The notes under the pieces: model-generated | Database searches by the model: none | What the model saw: only the letters and a program-made list of their open reading frames with translations | Told to the model about the DNA's origin: nothing | Made by a program: the position numbers and the translations under genes | Origin: CBDHCC01 sp965261015 | GTDB taxonomy: Bacteria; Pseudomonadota; Alphaproteobacteria; Sphingomonadales; Sphingomonadaceae | Reading direction: 5' to 3' | NCBI GenBank assembly: GCA_965261015.1 | Contig: CBDHCC010000002.1 | Location: 496,001-560,000 of the forward strand | Length of the DNA: 64,000 nt | Part shown: positions 16,319 to 24,908 of the stretch, piece after piece | Layout of the letters: each line of letters begins with the position of its first letter | Numbering within the stretch: the stretch's first letter is position 1

Positions 16319-17319
16319 TGCCAAGTTTGTCGATGACCGTCGAAGCCGAGACCCTGCGGCTGGCCAAGCCGTTCCGCATCTCCGGCTACGTCTTCGAAAC
16401 CTCGGACATCGTGGTGGTCACATTGTCGGATGGCGAGCACCGGGGGCGCGGCGAGGGAGCCGGTGTGTATTACGTTGGCGATGACGTGCCCGGAATGCTC
16501 CGTGTCTTGGAGGAGGCGCGCGGTGCGATCGAGGCGGCACCCACGCGGCAGGAGCTGCGGTCCATCCTGCCGCCGGGTGGCGCGCGCAACGCGGTGGACT
16601 GCGCCCTGTGGGACCTGGAGGCGGCACGCGCGGGCGCGCCGGTCTGGCGTTTGGCCGGACAGGAAGAACCACGTCCGGTGGTGACCACCTTCACGCTCGG
16701 CGCGGATAATCCAGACATTATGGCCAAGGGGGCCCGCGACTTCGCCGAGGCGACTTCCATCAAGGTCAAGCTGACCGGCGACTTGGAGCTCGACTTGCGC
16801 CGCATGCGCGCGATCCGCCAGGCGCGGCCCGACGTGTGGCTGGGCGTCGACGGCAATCAGGGCTTTGGTATCGAAGAATTGGATGAACTCGTCACCGGAT
16901 TGCAGGAGCAACGGGTTTCCCTATTGGAACAGCCACTGGCGACGGACCGGGATGCGGACCTGGACGGATATCGTTCCTCCATCCCGATCGCCGGTGACGA
17001 GAGCATCCTGTCGTTGTCGGACGTCGCGGGGGCAAAGGGCCGCTTCGACGTCGTCAACATCAAGCTCGACAAGTGCGGAGGGCTGACGGAAGGACTGATG
17101 ATGGCCGCCGAGGCACGACGACGAGGTATGGGCGTCATGGTTGGCAACATGGTCGGCACCAGTCTGGCCATGGCACCGGGGTTCGTGCTCGGGCAGCTGT
17201 GCGATCTCGTCGATCTGGATGGACCTACGTTCCTGGCCCAGGACCGCGCGCCCACGGTGACGTACGAGGACGGCACCATCTTCGCCGGACCCGCTGTGTG
17301 GGGCGGCGGTGGAAGCTGA
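16318..17319 (+). CDS. dgcA: N-acetyl-D-glutamate racemase / dipeptide epimerase (enolase superfamily)
   Basis: 333 residues starting at an ATG that overlaps the upstream stop by one base. Enolase-superfamily motifs of the Ala-Glu epimerase branch are complete: Lys149-V-Lys151, metal ligands Asp178 (GVDGN), Glu204 (LLEQPL) and Asp227 (AGDES), and the second catalytic base in NIKLDKCGG (Lys249/Lys252). Such proteins were long called L-Ala-D/L-Glu epimerase; in loci that also hold a DUF1611 protein they are known as DgcA, converting N-acetyl-D-glutamate to the L form. A DUF1611 gene is present 3 kb downstream (20370), which favours DgcA. Cytoplasmic: no signal peptide. Specificity between dipeptide and N-acetyl-glutamate cannot be settled from sequence alone. 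Confidence 0.8.
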   Translation: MPSLSMTVEAETLRLAKPFRISGYVFETSDIVVVTLSDGEHRGRGEGAGVYYVGDDVPGMLRVLEEARGAIEAAPTRQELRSILPPGGARNAVDCALWDLEAARAGAPVWRLAGQEEPRPVVTTFTLGADNPDIMAKGARDFAEATSIKVKLTGDLELDLRRMRAIRQARPDVWLGVDGNQGFGIEELDELVTGLQEQRVSLLEQPLATDRDADLDGYRSSIPIAGDESILSLSDVAGAKGRFDVVNIKLDKCGGLTEGLMMAAEARRRGMGVMVGNMVGTSLAMAPGFVLGQLCDLVDLDGPTFLAQDRAPTVTYEDGTIFAGPAVWGGGGS

Positions 17320-17859
17320 ACGCTTTCACCGAACTTCAAATAGGAGAGCGGCCTCAGGTCGTGGCGCCTCAACGGGCAATGAGCCAGACTGATCGATGGA
17401 ACGCGGTTGAAGATGCCACATCGAGAGGATGCTCGCAAACCGGGCGTTGGGACGTGGTTGCCTCCACGCATCCAGGCAGCGCGACGGTGTCTCTCATTGT
17501 CAACCCACCGGTTCGACTGATGGCGTTTCGTCAGCGTTTGGATCGGCATCGGTATCGGACACGGCACAGTGGCGACATGGGAAATGCGCAGTGGGGTCTG
17601 TCTCCCGCATCCAACCGCCCTCAGCCACTTCGCTCGAGGGCTTCGGCGAGTTTTGAGGAGGCGACGGGCGTCGATGTCCGTCTCGACCTTCAGTCGGCAC
17701 CGGACGGTGCCACCGACGAGCAGCCTCCGCGGGCGGCGAATGCTATCGGCGCCGTGATCGTCGATCGCGTGGCGGCAACAAAGAAAGCCGCTTCCCGGCA
17801 GGCACAGCGCTGGGTTGGGTCACGCCGGCACCCTCCAACGTCTCGCCCTCACCTGAGAG
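17320..17859. other. Decayed or non-coding stretch after dgcA
   Basis: About 540 bases with no intact gene. The forward frame that runs through it is an extension of a shadow of dgcA, and codon use is irregular. It leads into the dipeptidase remnant at 17860-18068, so it may be the eroded 5' part of that gene. Nothing else was recognised. Confidence 0.4.
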
Positions 17860-18068
17860 GACGCCATATCCAATGCTGGTCCCGCCGCTCGCCGCACTGG
17901 TCTGAACTGCTGCGGCGCGGCTTGAGCGACGTGGATCTGGCGAAGTTCGCCGGCGCCAATGTGCTACGGGCGATGTCAGAGGCCGAGCGCTTCGCGGCGA
18001 GCATGGCGTATGATTTGCCGATCACGACCGCGCCGCCTGCCGAACCGCGATCAAAGCCGATGGGTTAA
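17860..18068 (+). pseudogene. Remnant of an M19 dipeptidase gene (3' end)
   Basis: The last ~55 codons of an M19-like dipeptidase are readable in two frames. The first frame gives PYPMLVPPLAALV and then a stop. One frame over, from about 17901, the sequence continues as SELLRRGLSDVDLAKFAGANVLRAMSEAERFAA, the C-terminal helix pattern of these enzymes (LLRRG, then AGGN-LRV). A frameshift therefore lies near 17898-17902, and no catalytic region remains upstream. The position between dgcA and the CocE-like gene shows that the cluster once held a second dipeptidase on the plus strand. Confidence 0.6.
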
Positions 18069-18142
18069 GGGGGCCGGGCGGCGAGCCCACCAATCTCACG
18101 AGTTCCCAGCCGGGACCTCGCACGTCCGTCAGCCTAAGCGAT

Positions 18143-20053
18143 CTAACGCACGGGCGTGGCGAGCTGCACGGAGATGCCCGATGGGTGAGCGGGGCTGTGG
18201 AAGACGCTGTGTGTCTGGGCTTTGAAATCCGAAGGCTTGGCCCTCAGTATGTTGGGCACGAAGGTCTGGGGATTGCGGTCGATCAGCGGGAACCAACTGC
18301 TCTGCACCTGTACCGCAATGCGATGCCCGGCCTTGAAGACGTGCGAGGCGGAATGCAGGTCAATGGAATAGGGCAGGATTGCATCGGCCTCGATCGGCGT
18401 CGGCGCTTCGAAGCTGGTGCGAAACCGTCCGCGAAACACGTCGTTCGCGACCATCCGCTGACGTCCGCGCAGCTCCTGGGGCGTGTCAACATCCGACGGA
18501 TAGACGTCGATCAGCTTAACCACCCAATCGGCATCGCTGCCGGTGGTGCTGGCAAACAGCTCGGCTGCGATATCGCCCGCCAGCGTAACGTCCTCGGTCA
18601 AGGGCTCGCTTTGCCAGAACAGCACGTCGTTGCGCGTGGCGAACGGGGCCTGATCGTCCGCGATCCACGTCGACCACGTCGACCCCTCGGTCAAGAAGGG
18701 CTTGATCGCACCGCGCTCCCGGTACGGCACGGGATGAGCGGGATCGGACACGAAGCGGTCCGGCGCCGCCTCCGCCTCCGTCGGCGGATCGAACGACAGC
18801 TTGCCGCCTGAGCGGAAATAGAGCTTGCGGGTGGTCGCCGAGCGGGCGGGCCACGACGACAGGCGTTGCCACTCGTTGCTGCCGGATTGGAAAACCAGCG
18901 CCTCCGGCTGATCCAGCGTTCCAATGCCTTTCAGCCAGTAACGAAACCACGGCAACTCCACCGTTTGGCGATACCAGTCGCCAGTTGGCGAACCGTTGGA
19001 ATAAGGCCCGTAGGACTCGCCCGACCCACGCCAGCCGCCATGGTTCCAAGGACCGACAACGAGATAGTTTAGATTGCGATCATCCCCTTTCTCCTGCTCG
19101 CGATAAATCTTCATCGGACCGTAAAAGTCTTCCTGATCCCACCAACCGGCAACAATTAGGTTCGGCACACGGACTGCCTTCGGCATCATGCGCGAGACCC
19201 GTCCCGTCTTCCAGAACGAGTCGTAGTTCGGGTGGTCGACGAAGTTGCGCCAGCTCGGCAGTGCATGGCCCAGCTTCTGCTCGTCGAGAGTCGCCAGGTC
19301 CTGCTGCTTTAGGTACCAGTCGTAGCCGTCCGTCTGACCGAACTCGAACTTGTTCATGGTTCGCCCGTCACTCTCCAGCAAGGAGACCCAGGACCAGGCA
19401 TAATCGAGCCGCAACGCGCCGTTGTGGTGGAAGTCGTCCCCGATAAACATGTCTTCCGGCGACGCTTGCGAGGACACCGCTTTGAGCGCCGGATGCGGGT
19501 CGATCGTGGCGATCGCCGCCGTCCAGCCGCCATAGGACACCCCAAATACACCCACCTTGCCGTTGTTCTCCGGCAGCGTCTTCACCAGCCAGTCGATGGT
19601 GTCGTAAGTGTCGGTCGATTCATCGACACCGTCTGGATCGGTTTTCGTCTGTCGCAAGTTCACGAACTCGCCCTCCGAGCCGAACCGACCACGAATGTCT
19701 TGGAACACGAAGATGTAGTGATCGTCGCCAAGCTCTCCATACGGCCCCTCCAGGCCCAGCGCCCCTTGGATGCGAGCGGGGGTGAAGCCATAGGGCGACC
19801 GGGTCATCAGCACGGGCAACGGCCCGGCTACGCCCTTCGGACGCCACACCTCCGCGTGTAGCTTCACGCCATCTCGCATCGGGATCATCACGTCTTCGCC
19901 GACATACTCGCCGGCTTCAGCATTGATCGATGCGGCCGCCGCACTCTGCTCTACGGACGCGCCCTGCTGTCGGGCCGAGACCGTGCCGGTCCCCGACAGC
20001 AGCAGCGCGGCTGCGGCGGCGAACGCCTTCCCTCGCAAGGTCCAGCTGGTCAT
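18143..20053 (-). CDS. CocE/NonD-family alpha/beta hydrolase (X-Pro peptidase-like)
   Basis: 636 residues from the ATG at 20053, preferred because GAGAGGA sits about 7 bases upstream. A signal peptide follows (LRGKAFAAAAALLLSGTGTVSA), so the product is exported. The catalytic domain begins with VMIPMRDGVKLHAEVWRPKG; the nucleophile elbow is GVSYGGW and the catalytic His is probably in PWNHGGW. The C-terminal third is the beta jelly-roll of this family (PATPI-like strands, SSWFPLIDRNPQTF). Family members cleave X-Pro dipeptides, alpha-amino acid esters or cocaine. Divergent from dgcN with a 316-bp shared upstream region. In this cluster it may release amino acids from exported or imported peptides; the exact substrate is unknown. 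Confidence 0.85.
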   Translation of the reverse strand: MTSWTLRGKAFAAAAALLLSGTGTVSARQQGASVEQSAAAASINAEAGEYVGEDVMIPMRDGVKLHAEVWRPKGVAGPLPVLMTRSPYGFTPARIQGALGLEGPYGELGDDHYIFVFQDIRGRFGSEGEFVNLRQTKTDPDGVDESTDTYDTIDWLVKTLPENNGKVGVFGVSYGGWTAAIATIDPHPALKAVSSQASPEDMFIGDDFHHNGALRLDYAWSWVSLLESDGRTMNKFEFGQTDGYDWYLKQQDLATLDEQKLGHALPSWRNFVDHPNYDSFWKTGRVSRMMPKAVRVPNLIVAGWWDQEDFYGPMKIYREQEKGDDRNLNYLVVGPWNHGGWRGSGESYGPYSNGSPTGDWYRQTVELPWFRYWLKGIGTLDQPEALVFQSGSNEWQRLSSWPARSATTRKLYFRSGGKLSFDPPTEAEAAPDRFVSDPAHPVPYRERGAIKPFLTEGSTWSTWIADDQAPFATRNDVLFWQSEPLTEDVTLAGDIAAELFASTTGSDADWVVKLIDVYPSDVDTPQELRGRQRMVANDVFRGRFRTSFEAPTPIEADAILPYSIDLHSASHVFKAGHRIAVQVQSSWFPLIDRNPQTFVPNILRAKPSDFKAQTHSVFHSPAHPSGISVQLATPVR

Positions 20054-20369
20054 TCGCATTCCTCTCGCTTCCCGATCGCAAATCACAAGCCACTTAGCGT
20101 GATTGGGCGGATTTCTCTAGACGGAAACTTCAGCGATCCTATAACGAGAGCCGTGACCGGCAGATCGCAGGTTTGGGAGGGTGGTATGGCGCTAACGGGA
20201 TCGCGGAACCGCCGATTTCAAGGACCGTGTTGACGCTCCGCTCCATCTTCAAATCGACGGACGTGCGTCCGGCGGGGACCGGTTCCGATCGCTCGGTCGC
20301 GGCCAAGACGGTGACGTGCGATCTTGGGTGGCCCCTCTCTTTGCCGCTGAACGAACGAAGGTTTTCGCT

Positions 20370-21410
20370 ATGACGAGCGCACTCGGGCAAGCCGCAGGCC
20401 TTACCGATCTGCCCCAGCCTTATCTGCTGTTCATCGGGGACACGACCATCCCGGGCTACGCCAAAACCGCTTTTGGCCTGCGCGATTGGGCCGGTGACCG
20501 TTGCGTCGGTGAGTGCGCGCTCGAGGGCGCGACCGTCACGACCGGGCTGGATCAGCTGACGCCCGCCGAGGCCGCGGGGCGTGGCGCGCGGTCGATGGTG
20601 ATCGCGGTCGCCAACAGCGGCGGGTTTATTCCGCCTGCCTGGCAAGCGTCGCTAATCGTCGCCTTGGAGGCGGGACTGGATCTCATCAGCGGAATGCATG
20701 GTCGGTTGAGCGAGATGCCCAAGGTGGCGGAGGCCGCCGAACGGCTCGGTCGCCGGCTGATCGACGTGCGTGTCCCGCCGGGCGACCTTCCGGTCGGAAC
20801 GGGACGTAAACGGTCGGGCCTGCGGTTGCTGACCGTCGGCACGGACTGCGCACTGGGCAAAAAGTACACGGCACTGGCACTCGCGGCGGCCATCGGCGAG
20901 CGCGGCGTGCCGTGCGCCTTCCGTGCGACGGGGCAGACCGGAATCATAATAGCGGGCGGCGGCATTCCCTTGGATGCCGTCGTGTCCGACTTCGCGGCCG
21001 GGGCCGCCGAACTGCTGTCTCCGGACGCCGCCAGCGATCATTGGGACGTGATCGAAGGTCAGGGGTCGCTGATGCACCCCGCCTATGCGGGCGTGTCCCT
21101 GGGGCTGCTGCACGGCAGCCAGCCCGACGTGTTCGTCGTGTGTCACGAGCCGGGGCGCAGGGAGGTGATCGGCGCGCCGGGACTTGCGCTTCCTAGTGTG
21201 GAAGAGGTGATCGACCTGACCATCCGGCTCGGTGGGCGAACCAATCCGGCGATCCGCTGCGGCGGCGTGGCGTTCAACACCTCCGGGTTTAACGGTGAGG
21301 ACGCCGAACACATTATGGCAGCCGAGGGCGAACGGCTAAACCTCCCCGTGGCTGATCCCATCCGGGGTGGTGCCGCGTTCGACCGGCTCGTCGATAACTG
21401 CCTGCGGTGA
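20370..21410 (+). CDS. dgcN: D-glutamate N-acetyltransferase-type protein (DUF1611)
   Basis: 346 residues from the ATG at 20370, which has GAAGG 8 bases upstream. DUF1611 layout: an N-terminal domain (YLLFIGDTTIPGYAKTAFGLRDW), then a second domain with a P-loop-like GTDCALGKKYTALAL at 157-171 and GTGRKRSGLRLLTVG before it, ending with DVIEGQGSLMHPAYAGV and GGVAFNTSG. DgcN proteins of this family are known to acetylate D-glutamate so that DgcA can racemise it. No signal peptide, so cytoplasmic. Its stop overlaps the start of the membrane protein gene by 4 bases, indicating that substrate transport and modification are co-expressed. Assignment depends on the DUF1611 signature plus the nearby dgcA. 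Confidence 0.8.
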   Translation: MTSALGQAAGLTDLPQPYLLFIGDTTIPGYAKTAFGLRDWAGDRCVGECALEGATVTTGLDQLTPAEAAGRGARSMVIAVANSGGFIPPAWQASLIVALEAGLDLISGMHGRLSEMPKVAEAAERLGRRLIDVRVPPGDLPVGTGRKRSGLRLLTVGTDCALGKKYTALALAAAIGERGVPCAFRATGQTGIIIAGGGIPLDAVVSDFAAGAAELLSPDAASDHWDVIEGQGSLMHPAYAGVSLGLLHGSQPDVFVVCHEPGRREVIGAPGLALPSVEEVIDLTIRLGGRTNPAIRCGGVAFNTSGFNGEDAEHIMAAEGERLNLPVADPIRGGAAFDRLVDNCLR

Positions 21411-22537
21411 CGGTCGAGATCGCCACACCGACGCGTTTTCAGCGGTTCGTCCTGCCCGGCTTCGCCTTCAAGGCGGTGGTGATCGGCGGCGGCTACGCAA
21501 CGGGTCGCGAACTGGCCGAATTCTTCCTGCCGAGCGGACCATGGGGCGGGTTGGCAGGCATCCTTTTGGCTATGCTGATCTGGAGCGTCGTGTGCGCCGT
21601 CACCTTTACCTTCGCACACGTTCACAGGACCTATGACTACCGCAGTTTCTTCATCGAGCTGCTCGGTCCCTTTTGGATCGTCTTCGAGATCGCTTACGTT
21701 CTGTTCGTGATTCTCATCCTGTCGGTGTTCGGGGCGGCCGCCGGCGCGATCGCCGCGGCAACGCTGGGGTTGCCCCCGATCGTCGGCACCCTGGCGCTCG
21801 CAGGCTCCATCGCGCTGTTCGCGACGTTCGGGAATGCGTCGGTCGAGCGACTGTTCAAATATGTCACCTTCCTTCTCTACGGAGTTTACGTCGTCTTCAT
21901 GCTGCTGGCGTTCAGTCGCTTCGGCGATCGCATCGTGGCGAACTTCGGACTCTCCGTGCCCAGTGATGGGTGGGCGTTGGGCGGGCTGACCTACGCCAGC
22001 TACAATATCGTGGGTGCCGTCGTTATCCTGCCGGTCATGCGACATTTGACGGGACGCCGCGATGCGGTGATCGCAGGCCTTGTCGCAGGCCCACTCGCCA
22101 TGCTGCCGGCGTTGTTGTTCTTTGTGTGCATGGTGGCGTTCTATCCTGGCATCGCTGACGAAACGCTGCCGTCCGATCTCATGCTGAGAGCTCTTAGCTT
22201 CCCGCTGTTCCACTTCGTTTTTCAGTTCATGATCTTCGCCGCACTTCTCGAAAGCGGGACCGGCGCGGTCCACGCGATCAACGAACGAGTTGCAACCGTG
22301 TGGCAGAAGCGCCGTGGCACCGACCTATCGCATGTTGCCCGTGCGGCAATCGCGGCGGCGCTGCTGATCTTCTGCATCTTTGTTGCCGATCGCTTCGGCC
22401 TGGTGGCACTGATTGGCAATGGCTACCGAATGCTCGCTTACACCATCCTCGCTGTGTACGTAATCCCGCTGCTCATTATCGGTCTCCCACGCCTGCGGCG
22501 CGGCGCGGGCCGGCGCACAGAGGCGGACGTAGTCTGA
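21407..22537 (+). CDS. YkvI-like integral membrane protein, probable transporter
   Basis: 376 residues with about ten hydrophobic helices, beginning with FQRFVLPGFAFKAVVIGGGYATGRELAEFF, a glycine-rich first segment typical of APC/NSS-fold carriers and of YkvI-family proteins. GTG start overlapping the dgcN stop (GTGA). The loop after helix 6 carries SDGWALGGLTYASYNIVGAVVILP, another unwound-helix-like motif. No ATPase partner is present, so an ion-coupled secondary carrier is likely. The tight coupling to dgcN suggests uptake or export of D-glutamate or a related amino acid; this is inferred, as YkvI proteins are largely uncharacterised. Confidence 0.7.
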   Translation: MTVEIATPTRFQRFVLPGFAFKAVVIGGGYATGRELAEFFLPSGPWGGLAGILLAMLIWSVVCAVTFTFAHVHRTYDYRSFFIELLGPFWIVFEIAYVLFVILILSVFGAAAGAIAAATLGLPPIVGTLALAGSIALFATFGNASVERLFKYVTFLLYGVYVVFMLLAFSRFGDRIVANFGLSVPSDGWALGGLTYASYNIVGAVVILPVMRHLTGRRDAVIAGLVAGPLAMLPALLFFVCMVAFYPGIADETLPSDLMLRALSFPLFHFVFQFMIFAALLESGTGAVHAINERVATVWQKRRGTDLSHVARAAIAAALLIFCIFVADRFGLVALIGNGYRMLAYTILAVYVIPLLIIGLPRLRRGAGRRTEADVV

Positions 22538-22604
22538 CGCAATTTTATATCTGTCAAATCGATGTTTAATGGCCGTGAACGGCTTTGATTACGGGAGAGC
22601 ACTC

Positions 22605-24167
22605 ATGATTTCGCCGGCTTGGATCAGGTCCTTCTCTATTTTTGCCTTGGCCGCTTCCACTGCTTTGGCTCCCCTCTCCGCCCAGTCTGCGGCAACGCCA
22701 ACGTCCGAGGAGGCGACGCCGCAAATTCCCTCTTTGGGCGGACTGGACGCCTACATCGAACAGGCGTTGAAGGAGTGGCAAGTCCCCGGGGCGGCCGTTG
22801 TCATCGTCAAGAATGATCAGGTGGTGTATGCGAAGGGCTTCGGCGTTCGCGAGATCGGCAAGGCCGGCCAAGTCGATCCCGACACGATCTTCGCCATAGG
22901 GTCCGCCACCAAGGCGTTCACCGGTGCGGCCTTAGGGATGCTGGTCGACGACAAGAAGATCAGTTGGGATGGTGCCGTGCATGGATATATGCCGGCGTTC
23001 GAACTTTCCGATGCCTACGCAACACGCAATGCGACGGTCCGCGATCTTCTCTCTCATCGAACCGGTTTCAACAGCGGATACGGGTGGCTTTGGACTGGGT
23101 CGGGTTTCGACCGCGACGAAATCATCCATCGGTTGCGCTTCCAGACAGACTCGTTCGGATTTCGGGATCATTTCGCCTATGCCAATGAGATCTACACCGC
23201 GGCAGGCGAGCTGGTCCCCGCGGTGACGGGCGTCAGTTGGGACGACTTCGTTGCCAAGCGGATATTCACGCCGCTGGGGATGTCTCGTTCGCACACCAGC
23301 GTAACCGCGCTTTCAGGACTGGAGAACGTCGCGCGTCCACATGGCTTGGTCGATGGCAAGCTGGTGACCTTTCCGTATCGGCAGGTCGACAATGTCGGTG
23401 GGGCCGGTGCCATCAATTCGTCCGCGAGAGACATGGCGCAGTGGCTGCGCCTGCAACTGAACGATGGCGTGCACGATGGAACACGCTTGCTTTCCACCGC
23501 GACGCTGGACGAGACGCATTCTGGGCAGACCATCCCTCGCCAGGGATTGACGAACCCAGGCGGTCAGTTCGCGGAGTACGGCTTCGGCTGGATCATCAAC
23601 GACTATCGCGGAAAGAAAGTGGTCCAGCACAGTGGCGGTGTCGATGGGATGCTGTGCATCGTGTCGATGATTCCCGAGGAGAAACTGGGCGTGGTGGTGC
23701 TGACGAACATGCTCCCCAGCCAATTGACGACCTCCGTCGAACTAAAGGTCTTTGACACGTTCCTTGGGGGCGTTGCGACCGACTGGACGGCTTCACTCAA
23801 AGCCAAGGACGACGCTGCCAAGGCCGAGCAGGAGAGGGTCCGATTGGCGCAAGCGGCAGAACCGCACATTCCGCCCACCCTTCCGCTCGCGCGCTATGCA
23901 GGCACCTACACCAGCGCGCTGTATGGAACCATCAAGGTGGCGATGGATAGCAGAGTGTTGACGTTGGTACGGCCGACCGCGTCCGCGCGATTGGCACCGG
24001 ACAAGGCAAACCGCTTCATGGCACGCTGGGCCAGTCCCAGCCTGCTCAGCGTTTATGGCGAGACTCCGGTCGGCTTCACGATCGGGCCAGACGGTGATGT
24101 CATTTCGCTCGAACTCGGACCAGACCGATTCGAGCGGGACCGAGATGTGGTAGACGTGGGTCAATAG
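22605..24167 (+). CDS. Class C beta-lactamase-like serine hydrolase, secreted
   Basis: 520 residues from the ATG at 22605, chosen because the signal peptide FSIFALAASTALAPLSAQSA follows. Motifs: Ser100-A-T-Lys103 (IGSATKAFTG), Tyr-Ala-Asn in FAYANEIYTAAGE and HSGGVDGM as the third motif. The C-terminal ~110 residues form a beta domain of the DUF3471 type (ARYAGTYTSALYGTIKVAMDS). Unlike the hydrolase at 14303 it has no membrane helices, so it is probably periplasmic. Family members hydrolyse D-amino-acid peptides, amides or esters. It lies 68 bases after the YkvI-like gene in the same direction and is probably part of the same transcript. Confidence 0.8.
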   Translation: MISPAWIRSFSIFALAASTALAPLSAQSAATPTSEEATPQIPSLGGLDAYIEQALKEWQVPGAAVVIVKNDQVVYAKGFGVREIGKAGQVDPDTIFAIGSATKAFTGAALGMLVDDKKISWDGAVHGYMPAFELSDAYATRNATVRDLLSHRTGFNSGYGWLWTGSGFDRDEIIHRLRFQTDSFGFRDHFAYANEIYTAAGELVPAVTGVSWDDFVAKRIFTPLGMSRSHTSVTALSGLENVARPHGLVDGKLVTFPYRQVDNVGGAGAINSSARDMAQWLRLQLNDGVHDGTRLLSTATLDETHSGQTIPRQGLTNPGGQFAEYGFGWIINDYRGKKVVQHSGGVDGMLCIVSMIPEEKLGVVVLTNMLPSQLTTSVELKVFDTFLGGVATDWTASLKAKDDAAKAEQERVRLAQAAEPHIPPTLPLARYAGTYTSALYGTIKVAMDSRVLTLVRPTASARLAPDKANRFMARWASPSLLSVYGETPVGFTIGPDGDVISLELGPDRFERDRDVVDVGQ

Positions 24168-24908
24168 TCCTGCCCGCTTTTAAAAGTCTCCTCCTTCCAG
24201 AATTTACTTAGGTAACAAAGTTACTGAGCAGATTGGCGTGGCGTCAATAATCACGTCCCGAGCGAATTCGAGTGGTGTACGATTGAGCCCCCGCTTCCAG
24301 CAATATGCTGAGCCTTGCCGCGCCTGGAAGACTGTTGCGTGCTGGATGGAATCGCTCGGGTCCGGCGCTCTGGCACTCCGCTGCGAACGGCGCCAGAGCG
24401 GCAGGGGTCGGCGCACTATGAGGTTACGACCTTCGTTCGAATGGTTGAAGAGACAGGCGCTCCGGACGGCCTTCGTGCAAAGGCCGGGTCCAAGGATGTT
24501 CAGGACTTCCGCTCGTTTCCTTTGGCAGGCCGCGATAACGTAAAAGAGGTCACGATAATTGTCCCAGCCGACTACCTGCCGGTCTCACGTCCATGTCCGT
24601 GATGAGTCGCCCGGAACAGCTCACTACGTCGTCGATGCGCAGAACCCTCCCAACCCAGCTCCGTCTGATCGGCAAATTTGGGCACGAAGAGGATCCCGCC
24701 GTCAAGCGACCCGATGTGTTTGGCTGCCACCTCGCAGACGCCGGGAGAAATCCTATGTCACTTCGGAACACACTCGGTAGCATCCGCCTGAGGTTTCGGA
24801 TTGAGATTTATTGGCCTGATTGGGATTGTTCCGTCCGATTTTTTTTGCCAAGGTGCGTGATCGGATGGTCGGCGGCAAAGATCGACGTCCCAGACAGGGG
24901 ATAGTGAG
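24168..24908. other. Long non-coding stretch before the TonB receptor
   Basis: About 740 bases without a supportable gene. Small open frames on both strands give arginine/serine-rich products without motifs. The last ~120 bases are AT-richer and include a run of eight or nine T residues near 24839-24847, likely the promoter region of the receptor gene. No IS end, tRNA or hairpin was recognised. Confidence 0.4.

Noticed and set aside
20139..20645. 168-codon minus-strand frame between the CocE-like gene and dgcN
   Set aside because: It overlaps the dgcN 5' half antisense and shows no motif; the region is better explained as a divergent promoter.
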